A DNA stretch of 64,000 bases from JABWBH01 sp964526695 (GTDB lineage: Bacteria; Planctomycetota; Phycisphaerae; UBA1845). This document shows positions 1-9,067 of this stretch, in pieces; the first letter of the stretch is position 1; every line of letters starts with the position of its first letter. Where the stretch lies: assembly GCA_964526695.1 (NCBI GenBank), contig CAZGJA010000079.1, positions 1-64,000 on the forward strand, written 5' to 3'. The notes under the pieces are model-generated. The model did not search any database. It was not told the origin of the DNA and saw only the letters and a list, made by a program, of their open reading frames with translations. Made by a program: the position numbers and the translations under genes.

Positions 1-499
1 CCGGGAAAACGTCGCAACGCCATCCATGGCACACCCCCCGCAAAAACCGCGCGCGGTCAGCCTCCTCGCCGACCCGCCACGCGGAAATCCCGAATAACTC
101 GGAAAAGAATGTCACCAAGAAATGTGGGTAACAGCAAGCCTGAAGGCGGTGGCAAGAACCCCCCGGCTGAAGCCGGCCCATGACGGCTCACAACGAAACA
201 CGCTTCCGCGCCCGATCGATCGCGACCCGAAGCGTCCGGCAGTTGGCGCAGGCGGAACGGGGCAGAACATTCTCCGGTTCTACTTAGCCGTTCGCGCATC
301 GCGCCGGGGAAAGCTCCGCCAGACCGGCGTGCGCCCGCTTTCCGGCGGCTGTCAGCGCGGTGTGAGCATGTTTGAGACAGGCGACTCATCGCCCATCACG
401 GTAAGCGCCAAATCAGCAGGGATCAAACATGCGGTCGGCTCGGCCGTCTCGCGCAACACAACGGAACGCTTGCGCACGCTGGCCGAGGTTTCTACTCCC
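1..499. other. No recognisable gene
   Basis: Only open frames of skewed, Arg-rich composition are present, and none resembles a known family. I see no RNA gene, strong hairpin or promoter. It is probably the region downstream of the minus-strand FG-GAP gene together with the edge of whatever lies to the left. Confidence 0.4.
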
Positions 500-2074
500 C
501 TACGGCCCCGTGAACCCGTTCTGAAACTCCGCGAACTCCCGCAGATCCACGTCGTCGTCGATGTCCCAGTCGAACTCCGCGCACGACCCGCCGGCGCCGC
601 CGCCCGGGCCTGTCAGGCAGTCGTGGAAGCAGGGGTAGTCATCCAGATCGATATCACGATCCCCGTCGCAGTCGCCGTTGACGATCAGCTCGTTGTAATA
701 CAGGTAGTTCCCGCGCTCGTCCCAGTTGGTCACGGCCATGTCCGGCTTGCGCGACCACGCGTAGTCGATCTTGATTTCCACGGCGGCTTCAGCCCCGACG
801 GACACCCAGCCGTGCTCCGCGTCAAACGTGTACTCGAACGCATCGAGCGACCGGCCATCGACGCGAGCGTCGAGGATGCCCTGAATGGGTTGATGCCGCA
901 GGTGGAACAACTGCGGCGGCCCGGCCGCGGCGAAACGCTCCGTCGTGCGGCGCAGCGCGTCGTTGTTCACGTCGCCGAACGCGATCTTCTCCACCACGCT
1001 CGTCCCGGCCGAGTTCCACGACGGCGTGGTCGGCAGGCCCGTTCCGTTGTTAAGAAACAGCCTCGTCCGGTCCCACCACGCGCCGGTGGCCAGATCGAGC
1101 AGCCCGTCGGCGTTCACGTCCGCCAGCGCAATGGCCGAGCCGTACCCGTCGTTGTACGTCCACGACGGCGTCGTGGCGAAATAGCCCGGCGACTGACCGC
1201 TGTACTGGCGAAAGCGCCCCGAGCCGCCGTAGAGTTGCGTGTTGTCCGTCACGAACAGCTCGCGCAGCCCGTCGCCGTTCACGTCGCCGGCGGTGGCCAT
1301 GATGGCGAACTGCCGCGTGTTGTCCGTCGTGCGCCAGCGCGCCGTGGTGTCCAGCGACCCGCCCATGTTCGGATACAGCCACGTGTCCGTGTCCGCGCCG
1401 GCGAGAACCAGGTCGAGCCAGCCGTCCTCATCGCCGTCCACCCACAGCGCCCCCATGAAACCCAGCGTGTCGTCGGACTGCCAGCTCGCGGCCGTCTCCA
1501 GCTCGCCGTCGCGGTTGACGTGCAGCGTGTTGTGGAAGATGTGCGGATCGTCGTAAGGCCAGCACGTCGCCACCGCGAGGTCCGGTCGCCCGTCGTTGTT
1601 CACGTCGCCGAACGCCAGACCGAACGTGTTGGCGATCTCGGCGGAGGTCCAGTCCGGAAGCGTCGAGAGCGTGCCGCCGTTGTTGAGATAGAGCTTCGCC
1701 GCCGGACCGCCCTCGTTGAGCAGGAGCGAGACGGCCACGTCCGGGAAACCGTCGCCGTTCACGTCGGCCACGTCGAGATGACCGTTGTACGCGAGGTCGG
1801 CGGACTGCCACCCCGGCGAAGCGGACAGAGTTCCGTCGCCGCGGTTGTAGTACGCGACCACGCGCTGGCGGTAGATGTCGTTGCCGTTGGAAACGACCAG
1901 ATCCAGCCAGCCGTCGCGGTCCAGGTCCACCAGCGCGCCGCCCGTGCTCACCTGTCGATCAGACGAGATCCAGTTCGGCGACGTGCGATAGGGCACCTGC
2001 CCGTGAATTGAAGGTGCAAGAGCGGCGAGGCATGCGAAAGCGACAATCAGAACGGCATGGTTCACGGTTTTCAT
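500..2074 (-). CDS. Secreted FG-GAP/VCBS repeat protein with dockerin-like C-terminus
   Basis: Predicted exported surface or extracellular protein of 524 residues; no enzymatic role can be inferred. The ATG at 2074 is preferred over an upstream in-frame ATG because GGAGGAGGG lies just ahead of it and the first about 25 residues (MKTVNHAVLIVAFACLAALA) form a signal peptide. The body has about seven FG-GAP repeats with calcium-loop cores such as DVNGDGFPD, DVNNDGRPD and DVNADGLLD, expected to build an integrin-alpha-like beta-propeller. The last about 60 residues carry two Asp-rich loops (DCDGDRDIDLDD and DWDIDDDVDL) around a CLTGPG motif. This tail is also found on the beta-helix protein at 42080-44281. 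It is monocistronic on the minus strand, 236 bp from the HEAT gene. Confidence 0.85.
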   Translation of the reverse strand: MKTVNHAVLIVAFACLAALAPSIHGQVPYRTSPNWISSDRQVSTGGALVDLDRDGWLDLVVSNGNDIYRQRVVAYYNRGDGTLSASPGWQSADLAYNGHLDVADVNGDGFPDVAVSLLLNEGGPAAKLYLNNGGTLSTLPDWTSAEIANTFGLAFGDVNNDGRPDLAVATCWPYDDPHIFHNTLHVNRDGELETAASWQSDDTLGFMGALWVDGDEDGWLDLVLAGADTDTWLYPNMGGSLDTTARWRTTDNTRQFAIMATAGDVNGDGLRELFVTDNTQLYGGSGRFRQYSGQSPGYFATTPSWTYNDGYGSAIALADVNADGLLDLATGAWWDRTRLFLNNGTGLPTTPSWNSAGTSVVEKIAFGDVNNDALRRTTERFAAAGPPQLFHLRHQPIQGILDARVDGRSLDAFEYTFDAEHGWVSVGAEAAVEIKIDYAWSRKPDMAVTNWDERGNYLYYNELIVNGDCDGDRDIDLDDYPCFHDCLTGPGGGAGGSCAEFDWDIDDDVDLREFAEFQNGFTGP

Positions 2075-2210
2075 GACGAGTTTCCCTCCTCCAAAACAAC
2101 CCGCCATCCCCGACCGAACGTGCACGCCAGTTTACCACCAACCCGGACGAACCCAAACTGCCGAGGGACCTCGGCGAAGCGCAGGCGGCTCCGGTGTCCA
2201 AGGGGTCACA

Positions 2211-2247
2211 CGATCGCTGCCTGGAGCGCCTGCCCGCGCAGCGATCG
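2211..2247. repeat. 10-bp perfect inverted repeat
   Basis: CGATCGCTGC (2211-2220) and GCAGCGATCG (2238-2247) form a perfect 10-bp stem with a 17-nt loop in the spacer between the end of the HEAT gene and the start of the FG-GAP gene. There is no T-tract, so it is either an operator for the downstream gene or a Rho-independent-like end without a U-run. Confidence 0.4.
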
Positions 2248-2310
2248 CCGAAGCGACGGTCTTCAACGCGGTGAGAGCGGACCACGCTTGCCCGTCGACC
2301 CGATGTGCAT

Positions 2311-3549
2311 TTACGGCGGCGAAGTCGGCATGCTCTGCCGCCGCATCCAGTCGCGCCAGGCATCGGCGTCGAAACCGTAGTTTTCGCCGGTCAGCGCGAT
2401 CAGCGCCTCCTGAACCTCGGATCGGTTGCGCGCCGTCGGCGGTACGGCGCTCGCCTCGATCTGCTCGACGCGGCGGACCCAGTCCGGCAGCGCGATTCGC
2501 GATGGCGCATGGGCCAGGCGGTCGTCGATCGGCACGTTGATCGGCGCGCTGAAGGTCCGCTCCGCCTCCCGCATGAGGTCGCCAAGCGACCGTCTTTCAG
2601 TTGCGAACGCATCCGTCGGCAGCGCCGTCACCAGATCATCAAGCGCCGCAAGGGACTTCAATCGCCCCAGCGCCACGGCCGCGCGCCGCACGATGTCGTC
2701 GACGCGGGCACGCAGCGCCCGCTGCAGAAACTCCTCCACGCGCGGATCGTTCCGCACGGCCAGCGCGTCCGCGGCCGCCACGCGCACGTCGAGGTCGGGA
2801 TCCAGCAGGCAGAAAGCCAGCAGGTTCAGCGCGGCTGCGTCGTCCTCGAACTTTGCCAGATGCTCCGTCAGCAGGATCCGCGTGCGTCCGCCTTCGTCGC
2901 CGAGCAGCGCGCACGCCCCTTCCATCGCCAGCGGCGCGCGGATGGCGAGAAGCTGCTCGCGCCCGGCGTCGAAGGTGCGCCCGCCGCGCTCGGCGCCTTC
3001 GCGCAGGAAGGCGTCGCGCAATCCGTGAATGCGCCGATGCCACGCGGCGCGAAGTTGCTCGATCACGCGGGCGTCGTCGTCGGCGGCCTTGGGCGGTGCG
3101 GAAGGCGGCTCGGCCGTCTTAAGCCATGCGTCGCCGATTCGAACATAGCCAAAGAGCCGCCGTGCCTGCGGATGCGAAGGGTCGAGCCTCAGCGCTTCGT
3201 CGAGATGCTGCCGGGCAAGCGTGGGGAGCTTCTCATCCAGGCACCACGCGGCGAGTGCAGCGTGACGCCCCGCGTCGAGTGGACCGGTGCCGAGGAGCGT
3301 TTCGTACTGTTCGAGGAGTGAGGTCGCGGCGAGGTGCCGCACCACGATCAGCGTCGGCACATCAAGCTCGCCCATGAAGCCCGCGATGCGAAGCGTGTTG
3401 CGGTCCTCACTGACGAGCCGCCCCTCGATAACGCCGCCGCCGCCAAGCAGCAGTCGATCGGCCAGCGCCGTCATTTGCGCGCCGGCGCAGACCAACACAA
3501 CGCAAGCCGCCGCGAGCCGCCTCGGAGATTGCAGGATTCCCAGAAACAT
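2311..3549 (-). CDS. Secreted HEAT-repeat protein of unknown function
   Basis: Conserved-type hypothetical of 412 residues. The ATG at 3549 is chosen because a signal peptide follows immediately (residues 1-30, ending in TALA), and it lies 5 nt after the mtaB stop; the longer upstream frame is Arg-rich shadow of mtaB. Residues about 35-75 look like a short beta-rich domain. Residues about 90-135 resemble a TPR-like helical pair (LDEALRLDPSHPQARRLFGY). Residues about 200-310 contain HEAT-like repeats, for example DPDLDVRVAAADALA and VDDIVRRAAVALGRL. Tight spacing suggests co-transcription with mtaB. No catalytic motif is visible, so a scaffold role in the cell envelope is inference only. Confidence 0.7.
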   Translation of the reverse strand: MFLGILQSPRRLAAACVVLVCAGAQMTALADRLLLGGGGVIEGRLVSEDRNTLRIAGFMGELDVPTLIVVRHLAATSLLEQYETLLGTGPLDAGRHAALAAWCLDEKLPTLARQHLDEALRLDPSHPQARRLFGYVRIGDAWLKTAEPPSAPPKAADDDARVIEQLRAAWHRRIHGLRDAFLREGAERGGRTFDAGREQLLAIRAPLAMEGACALLGDEGGRTRILLTEHLAKFEDDAAALNLLAFCLLDPDLDVRVAAADALAVRNDPRVEEFLQRALRARVDDIVRRAAVALGRLKSLAALDDLVTALPTDAFATERRSLGDLMREAERTFSAPINVPIDDRLAHAPSRIALPDWVRRVEQIEASAVPPTARNRSEVQEALIALTGENYGFDADAWRDWMRRQSMPTSPP

Positions 3550-3554
3550 GAGCG

Positions 3555-5144
3555 TTATGCCGACAACACGGGCAGCGGCACGAGCCTGCGCCCCGGGTGC
3601 ACGCGCGTGCCGTGCGTGCGCCCCGGCGTGACCCGGTCGATGCGAACGTCCACAAGATCGCCGGGCCGAGCTTCCGCGTCCTCGAAATGCACCGCGAAAT
3701 ACCGGCTCGACCGGCCATGCCGCACAGGCGCGAACATGTCGGCGGGTTCGAAGTCGCAATCGCCATCGCGCTCGGTCGGATCCAGCACAGCATCGTCCGC
3801 TTCGACGACCACGCGCTCCACGCCGCCGACGAACCGCGATCGAAACCGAAGCGACAGCTCGGCCTCAAGTTCGCTGAGGCGCTCCATCCGCCCGGCCACG
3901 ATCGGCTGGGGAACGTACTGCCTCGACCATTTCGCAGCAGCGGTGCCCTCGCGCGGGCTGAAGGGGAACGCGTGAAGCTTCACGAACTCCGCGTGGCGCG
4001 CGACGTCCACCGAGTCCTCGAAGTCCCGTTCGGTCTCGCCGGGGAAGCCCACGATGATGTCCGTGCTGATGGCGGGTCGATCCAGAGCGGCGCGAACGCG
4101 CTCGATCATGGCGACGAACTGGTCCAGCGTGTACTGCCGGTTCATCCGCCGCAGAATCTCGGGGCTGCCCGACTGAAGCGGCAGGTGCAGATGCGGCACG
4201 CAGACCGGGTGGCTCGCCAGAGTCTGGAGCAAGTCTCCGTCCACGTCACCCGGTTCGAGGCTGGAGAGGCGCAATCGCTCCAGCCCCTCGATTTGTGCAA
4301 GTGCGTCAACAAGCCTGGCGAGCGGGCTGCCGGCCTGTGAGAATCGTTTTCGAACCGCCGTCTCGCGTCCGTAAGCCCCTAGAAACACGCCGGTAAGGAC
4401 GATTTCGCGGAAGCCCGCCGCCACCAGCCCGCGGGCCTCCTCAACCGCCACGGGGACCGGCTTTGACCGCAGGTCGGGGCGAAGCTGGGGGATGATGCAG
4501 TACGTGCAGAACGCGTCGCATCCGTCCTGAACCTTGAGGAAAGCGCGGCGGTGCCCCTCGAATCGATGGATTTGTGTCACAAGTTCGTCATTTTTCTTGA
4601 CAAGGGGCCAAGATTGTGTCATACTTTTATTGGTCTTTGTCGAAAGACGTTGGGGATAGTCCAATCGCGTCCGATCCAGTTGACCGACCGGACTCATATT
4701 TTGTTCATTTCTTTCATCCCTGCGACGCGAAGGGGCGGCCCCGGCAGATTCGCTTGGACCGGTGTTCAAGCCGGTTGCGGATGGGTCGCCGATTCGGCGG
4801 AACCGATCCGTCAGGAGATCGCGTAGCACGGTGCTGACATCCCGATCGTGACCGATGACCGCTTCGACGCCGTCGATGCCGGCCAGCCGTTGGCTTTCCG
4901 CCACGGCGGCGCAGCCGATGACGACGACGCGCGTGCGTCCGCCGTTGGACAGGCGACGGACGGCGTATCGGCTCTTACGGGACGCCTCGCCGGTCACGGC
5001 GCAGGTGTTCACGATGGCGAGGTCGGCGCGTTCTCCCGACGAAGCGGCCTGGTAGCCGTGCGCTTCGAGCAGTTCGCGTACGACTTGGGATTCGTACTGG
5101 TTGACTTTACAGCCCAGAGTGACGAGTCGATACTTCGCGCGCAT
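3555..5144 (-). CDS. mtaB: tRNA (N6-L-threonylcarbamoyladenosine(37)-C2)-methylthiotransferase, MtaB-type radical SAM enzyme
   Basis: Cytosolic radical-SAM methylthiotransferase expected to convert t6A37 to ms2t6A in tRNA reading ANN codons. The start is ATG at 5144 (MRAKYRLVTLGCKVNQYES); longer frames run into the divergent pilM promoter region. The N-terminal UPF0004 domain has the cluster cysteines C12, C48 and C78. The radical-SAM motif C209-x3-C213-x2-C216 (CDAFCTYC) follows, then HLHLPLQSGS and IVGFPGE typical of the family, and a C-terminal TRAM-like domain. It is 529 residues against about 430-450 usual. The excess is mostly at residues about 117-190, between the two domains, where the DNA is AT-richer. 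MtaB rather than MiaB is inferred from GCKVNQYES and the overall layout. Confidence 0.88.
   Translation of the reverse strand: MRAKYRLVTLGCKVNQYESQVVRELLEAHGYQAASSGERADLAIVNTCAVTGEASRKSRYAVRRLSNGGRTRVVVIGCAAVAESQRLAGIDGVEAVIGHDRDVSTVLRDLLTDRFRRIGDPSATGLNTGPSESAGAAPSRRRDERNEQNMSPVGQLDRTRLDYPQRLSTKTNKSMTQSWPLVKKNDELVTQIHRFEGHRRAFLKVQDGCDAFCTYCIIPQLRPDLRSKPVPVAVEEARGLVAAGFREIVLTGVFLGAYGRETAVRKRFSQAGSPLARLVDALAQIEGLERLRLSSLEPGDVDGDLLQTLASHPVCVPHLHLPLQSGSPEILRRMNRQYTLDQFVAMIERVRAALDRPAISTDIIVGFPGETERDFEDSVDVARHAEFVKLHAFPFSPREGTAAAKWSRQYVPQPIVAGRMERLSELEAELSLRFRSRFVGGVERVVVEADDAVLDPTERDGDCDFEPADMFAPVRHGRSSRYFAVHFEDAEARPGDLVDVRIDRVTPGRTHGTRVHPGRRLVPLPVLSA
4574..4796 (-). other. AT-richer in-frame insertion inside mtaB
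   Basis: This segment encodes about residues 117-190 of MtaB, where family members usually have a short linker between the UPF0004 and radical-SAM domains. Positions about 4566-4720 are visibly AT-richer than the surrounding DNA, and the encoded stretch (for example LSTKTNKSMTQSWPLVKKND) is polar with no recognised domain. The frame stays open through it. It looks like an inserted repeat or linker expansion tolerated by the enzyme. Confidence 0.5.
4597..4625 (+). promoter_or_regulatory. Sigma70-like promoter, antisense to mtaB
   Basis: TTGACA (4597-4602), a 17-nt spacer and CATACT (4620-4625) make a near-consensus housekeeping promoter pointing opposite to mtaB, within its AT-richer insertion. 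No plus-strand gene starts closely downstream before pilM at 5245. It could drive an antisense RNA or be fortuitous. Confidence 0.35.
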
Positions 5145-5244
5145 CGTCCGGCATTCTACCCGCTTCCAAGCGCTCCTGGAAACGGTCGAATCGCCGGCAG
5201 GATGACGATTCGGCGGACACGCACGACAGCAGGGAGACGATGAC

Positions 5245-7464
5245 ATGGCCGGCGCCAAGGCAGTCTGGGGCATTGACATAGGACGTTGCGCTCTGAAGGC
5301 GATCAAACTTCGGGTGGCGGCGGAGGGCGAAGTCGAAATGGTCGCCCACGACTACGTGGAGCACCCGAAAATTCTGTCCCAACCGGACGCGGACAAGGAA
5401 GAGCTGGTTGCCCAGGCGCTGGAGAAATTCCTCTCGCGCAACGACATTTCCAACGACCGCGTGGCCATTAGCGTCCCCGGTCAGCAGACCCTCGCCCGCT
5501 TCACCAAGCTGCCTCCCGTCGAGGAGAAGAAAATCCCGGACATCGTCAAATACGAGGCGGACCAGCAGATCCCGTTCGACATGGACGAGGTGATCTGGGA
5601 CTACCAGACGTTCAAGGACGAGGACATGCCGGACGTGGAGGTGGGCATCTTCGCCATGAAGCGGGAGCAGATTCGCGCCCACATGCTGCCGTTCGAGCAA
5701 CTGGGGATCGAGCCGATCCTCGTGCAGAGCGGACCTCTGGCGGTGTACAACGCGGTGTACCACGAAGGGTGGCTGAAGCCCGCCGAGACGACCATCGTGC
5801 TGGACATCGGCGCCGAGGCCGCGGACCTGATCGTCTCCACCACGATGGGGCTGTGGACGCGCACCATCCCCATCGGCGGCAACCGCTTCACCGAGGCGCT
5901 GGTCAAGTCGTTCAAGCTGACGTTCTCCAAGGCGGAGAAGCTCAAGCAGGAGGCCGCCAAGAGCCGGTATGCGCGGCAGATTTTCCAGGCGATGCGCCCG
6001 GTGTTCGCCGACCTGGTTCAGGAGTTGCAGCGGTCGATGGGCTTCTACGCCTCGACGCACCGCGGCGCGAAGATCGAGCGGGTGATCGTGCTGGGCAACG
6101 CCTGCAAGTTGCCGGGCCTGGTGAAGTACCTCCAGCAGAACCTCGGCTACGAGGTGGTCGAGCCGACGGAGTTCAAGAAGCTCGCGGGCACGGAGGCGGC
6201 CAAGGCGCCGCAGTTCGTCTCGGAAATCCTAAGCTTCGCGGTGCCGTATGGGCTGGCGCTGCAGGCGCTGGAGCAGTCAAAGATCACGTCGAGCCTGCTG
6301 CCGCTGGAGATCGCCAAGCAGGTCGTCTGGCAGAAGAAGCGTCCGTTCCTCGCGGCCGCGGCGGCGTGTCTGCTGCTGGCGGGCGGGACGACGTGGCTGC
6401 GGTACAACCTGGACGTCACAGCGCTGGCGCGGACGTCCGGCGGCGCCGCGATCACTTCCGTTTCCGACGATCAGGCGGAGCAGATTCTCCAGCAGGGTCC
6501 GCAGGTGACGCTGGCACCGCGGCAGCGGGCACAGCAGATCCTCGCGGCGGCGCAGAATCTCAAACGCCGGTTCAACGATCTGCGCAGCAAGGGCGAGGCC
6601 GAGCAGAAGCAGGGCGATCTGCTCGTCGAGCTTCAAGGTGACAAGTCGCTGGTCCCCAGCATCCTCCAGACGATCCACGCGGCTCTGCCGCAGAATGACA
6701 AGCCCTACGGAATGGCCGCGTCGGTTGAGGAGTACCTCGGGGCCATCAAGGGCGCCTCTCCCATCCTCCGCGCCGAGCGCGAAGAGATTCACGTCGCCAA
6801 CTTCGATTTCGAGTTCCTCATCGGCATGAGCCAGGTGGAGCTGCCGGTCTCGAAGGTGACCATTCCGCCCAACTTCGACCTGGGCGAGGGCGACGCGATC
6901 GACGGTTTTTATGTGCGCATGGTATGCACCACCGCGCACAAGGACGGCGACAAGTTCATCCAGAAGTTCGTGCAGCGGCTTCTGGCCACGGGTAGGGAGC
7001 CGGACAAGGGCTACTTCATCAACCGGGTTCACCTGACGGGATGGCACGAAGTCGGGGCGGATCGGTTGCGCGGCGAGATCGAGGCGGAGGAGAAACCCAG
7101 GGCCGGCGCTGCGACTGCAAAGGCGCCGAGCGGAGGCGGCGGCGGGCGGGGCGTGGCCCAAGGGGACGAGGGCGACGAGATGAACGCGGAAGCGCGTTGG
7201 CTTGCCGCCAAGCAGGCGAAGAGCGGCGGCATGCCCGCCGGACCGGGTCGCAGCAGCCGTCCGCAGGTGGCCGTGGCGCAGGCCAAGCCCACGCCGAACT
7301 CCGACAAGAACCTCGACTACGTCACCGAGGAAGATGTGTCCGCCGGCGTGCTGGAGTTCACGGTGGTGCTCGACGTGCTGATGGGCGAGCCTCCGTTGGA
7401 GCAGGAGCCTGAGGGCAACGCGGAAGGCGAAGATTCGGCGGGTGAGAGCGGCGGGGACAAGTAA
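5245..7464 (+). CDS. pilM: PilM-like type IV pilus assembly ATPase fused to a PilN-like membrane region
   Basis: Residues 1-345 are an actin-fold PilM: phosphate-1 motif GIDIG (9-13), phosphate-2 LDIGAEAADL (186-195) and adenosine motif VLGNACKLPGL (282-292). PilM normally sits on the cytoplasmic face and binds the PilN N-terminus. Here the chain continues with SSLLPLEI (349-356), reminiscent of the PilN cytoplasmic INLLP motif. A membrane helix at about 367-385 follows, then about 350 further residues with coiled-coil-like and Gly/Ala-rich low-complexity parts. At 739 residues it is about twice a normal PilM, suggesting a PilM-PilN fusion. The ATG has AGGGAG 8 nt upstream. It heads a three-gene plus-strand cluster and is divergent from mtaB across 100 bp. 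Confidence 0.82.
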   Translation: MAGAKAVWGIDIGRCALKAIKLRVAAEGEVEMVAHDYVEHPKILSQPDADKEELVAQALEKFLSRNDISNDRVAISVPGQQTLARFTKLPPVEEKKIPDIVKYEADQQIPFDMDEVIWDYQTFKDEDMPDVEVGIFAMKREQIRAHMLPFEQLGIEPILVQSGPLAVYNAVYHEGWLKPAETTIVLDIGAEAADLIVSTTMGLWTRTIPIGGNRFTEALVKSFKLTFSKAEKLKQEAAKSRYARQIFQAMRPVFADLVQELQRSMGFYASTHRGAKIERVIVLGNACKLPGLVKYLQQNLGYEVVEPTEFKKLAGTEAAKAPQFVSEILSFAVPYGLALQALEQSKITSSLLPLEIAKQVVWQKKRPFLAAAAACLLLAGGTTWLRYNLDVTALARTSGGAAITSVSDDQAEQILQQGPQVTLAPRQRAQQILAAAQNLKRRFNDLRSKGEAEQKQGDLLVELQGDKSLVPSILQTIHAALPQNDKPYGMAASVEEYLGAIKGASPILRAEREEIHVANFDFEFLIGMSQVELPVSKVTIPPNFDLGEGDAIDGFYVRMVCTTAHKDGDKFIQKFVQRLLATGREPDKGYFINRVHLTGWHEVGADRLRGEIEAEEKPRAGAATAKAPSGGGGGRGVAQGDEGDEMNAEARWLAAKQAKSGGMPAGPGRSSRPQVAVAQAKPTPNSDKNLDYVTEEDVSAGVLEFTVVLDVLMGEPPLEQEPEGNAEGEDSAGESGGDK

Positions 7465-7594
7465 AGCCGGGTGTGCAGCGCGCCCGCCAGCTTCAAGCCG
7501 GCGCGGCGCTGCGAGGGTTGGAGGGTGCGACACGTCACGCCGGGCGCGGCTCGGCTGACGAGGCATCGCACGGCAAGACGCAGGACATGAACCC

Positions 7595-8881
7595 ATGGAA
7601 TTCCTGAAACGACAACTGTTCTTTCTGCTCTGCGGCGTGGCCGGCGTGGGCGGGATCGCCCTCGGCGTGACCGGCATGTCCAAGCTGGGCGGCGTCAAGT
7701 CGCAGATGGAGCAGGCGACCAAACTGCACAGCGACCTTTCGGCGCTGCGCGGCGGCGCGGTCAACGAGAAGTTTATCGACGTCGAGCAGGCGCGCATCGC
7801 CCAGCAGATGAAGGGCTTCGAGGAGCTGCTCGTAAAGGTGAAGGAGTTGCAGCCCTACAAGCCGTTGAAGGAGTCCTTCTTCCCCGCTCCGCCGAAGGAC
7901 GCGGACGAGCGCGAGGCGCGCATCGATTTCCGCGCGCGTTATCAGGAGACCCACCCAACGCTGCGTAGCCGCCTCAACGCCGGAACCCCCGCGACTACGG
8001 CCGAGGTGCAGACCGCCGCCGAGCAGATCGCGCTCGAAAAACGCCAGGCCAGGGATCTCACCAAGGGCGAAACCGAGGAAGAGGCGCCGCCCTACACGCC
8101 CGCCGGAGTGCTGACCCAGACCGGCGCCAAGGAAGACGCCAACGCCCGCGCGAACATCGAAAAGGCGCAGATGCTGTACTGTTACGCCGCGCCGAACGAG
8201 TCTCCGGTGCCGGCCTTCGAGTTCAATTCCAAGTTGTCGGAGAGGAGCCGTCTTAAAGCGGACTTCACCCGCGGCGACTGCTGGGATGCGCAGCTCGAGC
8301 TGTGGATCCAGCAGGACATCGTCGAGGCCATCGCCCAGGTCAACGCCGCGGCAGCCGAGGAGTTGAAGAGCAAAGGCCAGACGCCGTGGGTCGGCGTGCT
8401 GCCGGTGAAGGACATCATCTCCCTGCGCGTGGGTCAGGACTTCGTTGGGATGGCGGACGAGAAGAAGGGCGATGGCGGCGGACCTCGACCGGCCTTGCCG
8501 CAGGGCTTGGGCGAAGGCCGGGTCGTGAACTCAACGGAGGTTTCCTTCAGAGGGCGAGTGTCGGAGGCCGGCTCCACGTTCGACGTGATGCAGTTCACGC
8601 TGAAGGTCGTGGTGGATCAGCGGGATCTGCCCAAGCTTATTCGCGAGATCAGCGCCAACCGGTTCCACACGCTGCTGCGGTGCGCTTACGTCGCCGTGCC
8701 GCCTGATCCGTCGATGCAAGGCAAGATTTACGGCGCGGATCCGGTGGTCCGGGCTGTCCTTGATTTTGAAACGCACCTCCTCGCCGATGAGTATCGCCGG
8801 CTCATGCCGGATGAAGTGCTGGGGCGCTACGGCTACGATCGGCCCGGCGGCGACGCGTCGGAAGAGAAGGGCGAAGGCTGA
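7595..8881 (+). CDS. Bitopic membrane protein of pilM cluster, possibly PilO-like
   Basis: A 428-residue protein I cannot assign by motif. A single N-terminal membrane helix at about residues 8-28 (LFFLLCGVAGVGGIALG) is followed by a heptad-like region at about 35-85 and a long soluble domain, so topology is N-in with a periplasmic bulk. That layout, and its position straight after a PilM/PilN-like gene, fits a PilO-type alignment-complex component, but this is inferred from context only. A short out-of-frame ATG lies 7 nt upstream of the chosen ATG. The spacer from pilM is 130 bp. Confidence 0.6.
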   Translation: MEFLKRQLFFLLCGVAGVGGIALGVTGMSKLGGVKSQMEQATKLHSDLSALRGGAVNEKFIDVEQARIAQQMKGFEELLVKVKELQPYKPLKESFFPAPPKDADEREARIDFRARYQETHPTLRSRLNAGTPATTAEVQTAAEQIALEKRQARDLTKGETEEEAPPYTPAGVLTQTGAKEDANARANIEKAQMLYCYAAPNESPVPAFEFNSKLSERSRLKADFTRGDCWDAQLELWIQQDIVEAIAQVNAAAAEELKSKGQTPWVGVLPVKDIISLRVGQDFVGMADEKKGDGGGPRPALPQGLGEGRVVNSTEVSFRGRVSEAGSTFDVMQFTLKVVVDQRDLPKLIREISANRFHTLLRCAYVAVPPDPSMQGKIYGADPVVRAVLDFETHLLADEYRRLMPDEVLGRYGYDRPGGDASEEKGEG

Positions 8882-8900
8882 CGACGAGAGTGGCATCAGA

Positions 8901-8922
8901 ACCCCTCACGCAAGTGAGGGGT
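8901..8922. repeat. Palindromic repeat, GCAA-loop hairpin (copy 1)
   Basis: ACCCCTCAC, GCAA, GTGAGGGGT form a perfect 9-bp stem with a tetraloop in the spacer between the second and third genes of the pilM cluster. The same core, preceded by ATCAGA, occurs in opposite orientation at 36186-36205 between atpH and atpF, so it is a dispersed repeat rather than a local terminator. There is no T-tract. Confidence 0.7.
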
Positions 8923-9067
8923 CTTGCTACGCTCCGCGTCATTACGGGCGCGGGTCGCACGATCGGTTCCACGACCTCAGGCGGATACTGGAACACAGGC
9001 AAGTCCGCGAGAAATCGAGTCCGCAAGATCGCAAACAACCGCCGAATGAGGCGGAGGAGAATCAGAC

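Noticed and set aside
57..389. Minus-strand ORF of 110 codons
   Set aside because: Arg/Ser-rich, no domain and no start signal.
122..2011. Long plus-strand ORF of 629 codons
   Set aside because: It lies antisense to the FG-GAP gene, is Arg/Val-rich with no family resemblance, and the opposite strand has a signal peptide, RBS and clear repeats.
2161..2174. Hairpin CCGAGG-GA-CCTCGG as terminator
   Set aside because: Only a 2-nt loop and no T-tract; it is probably a chance GC-rich palindrome.
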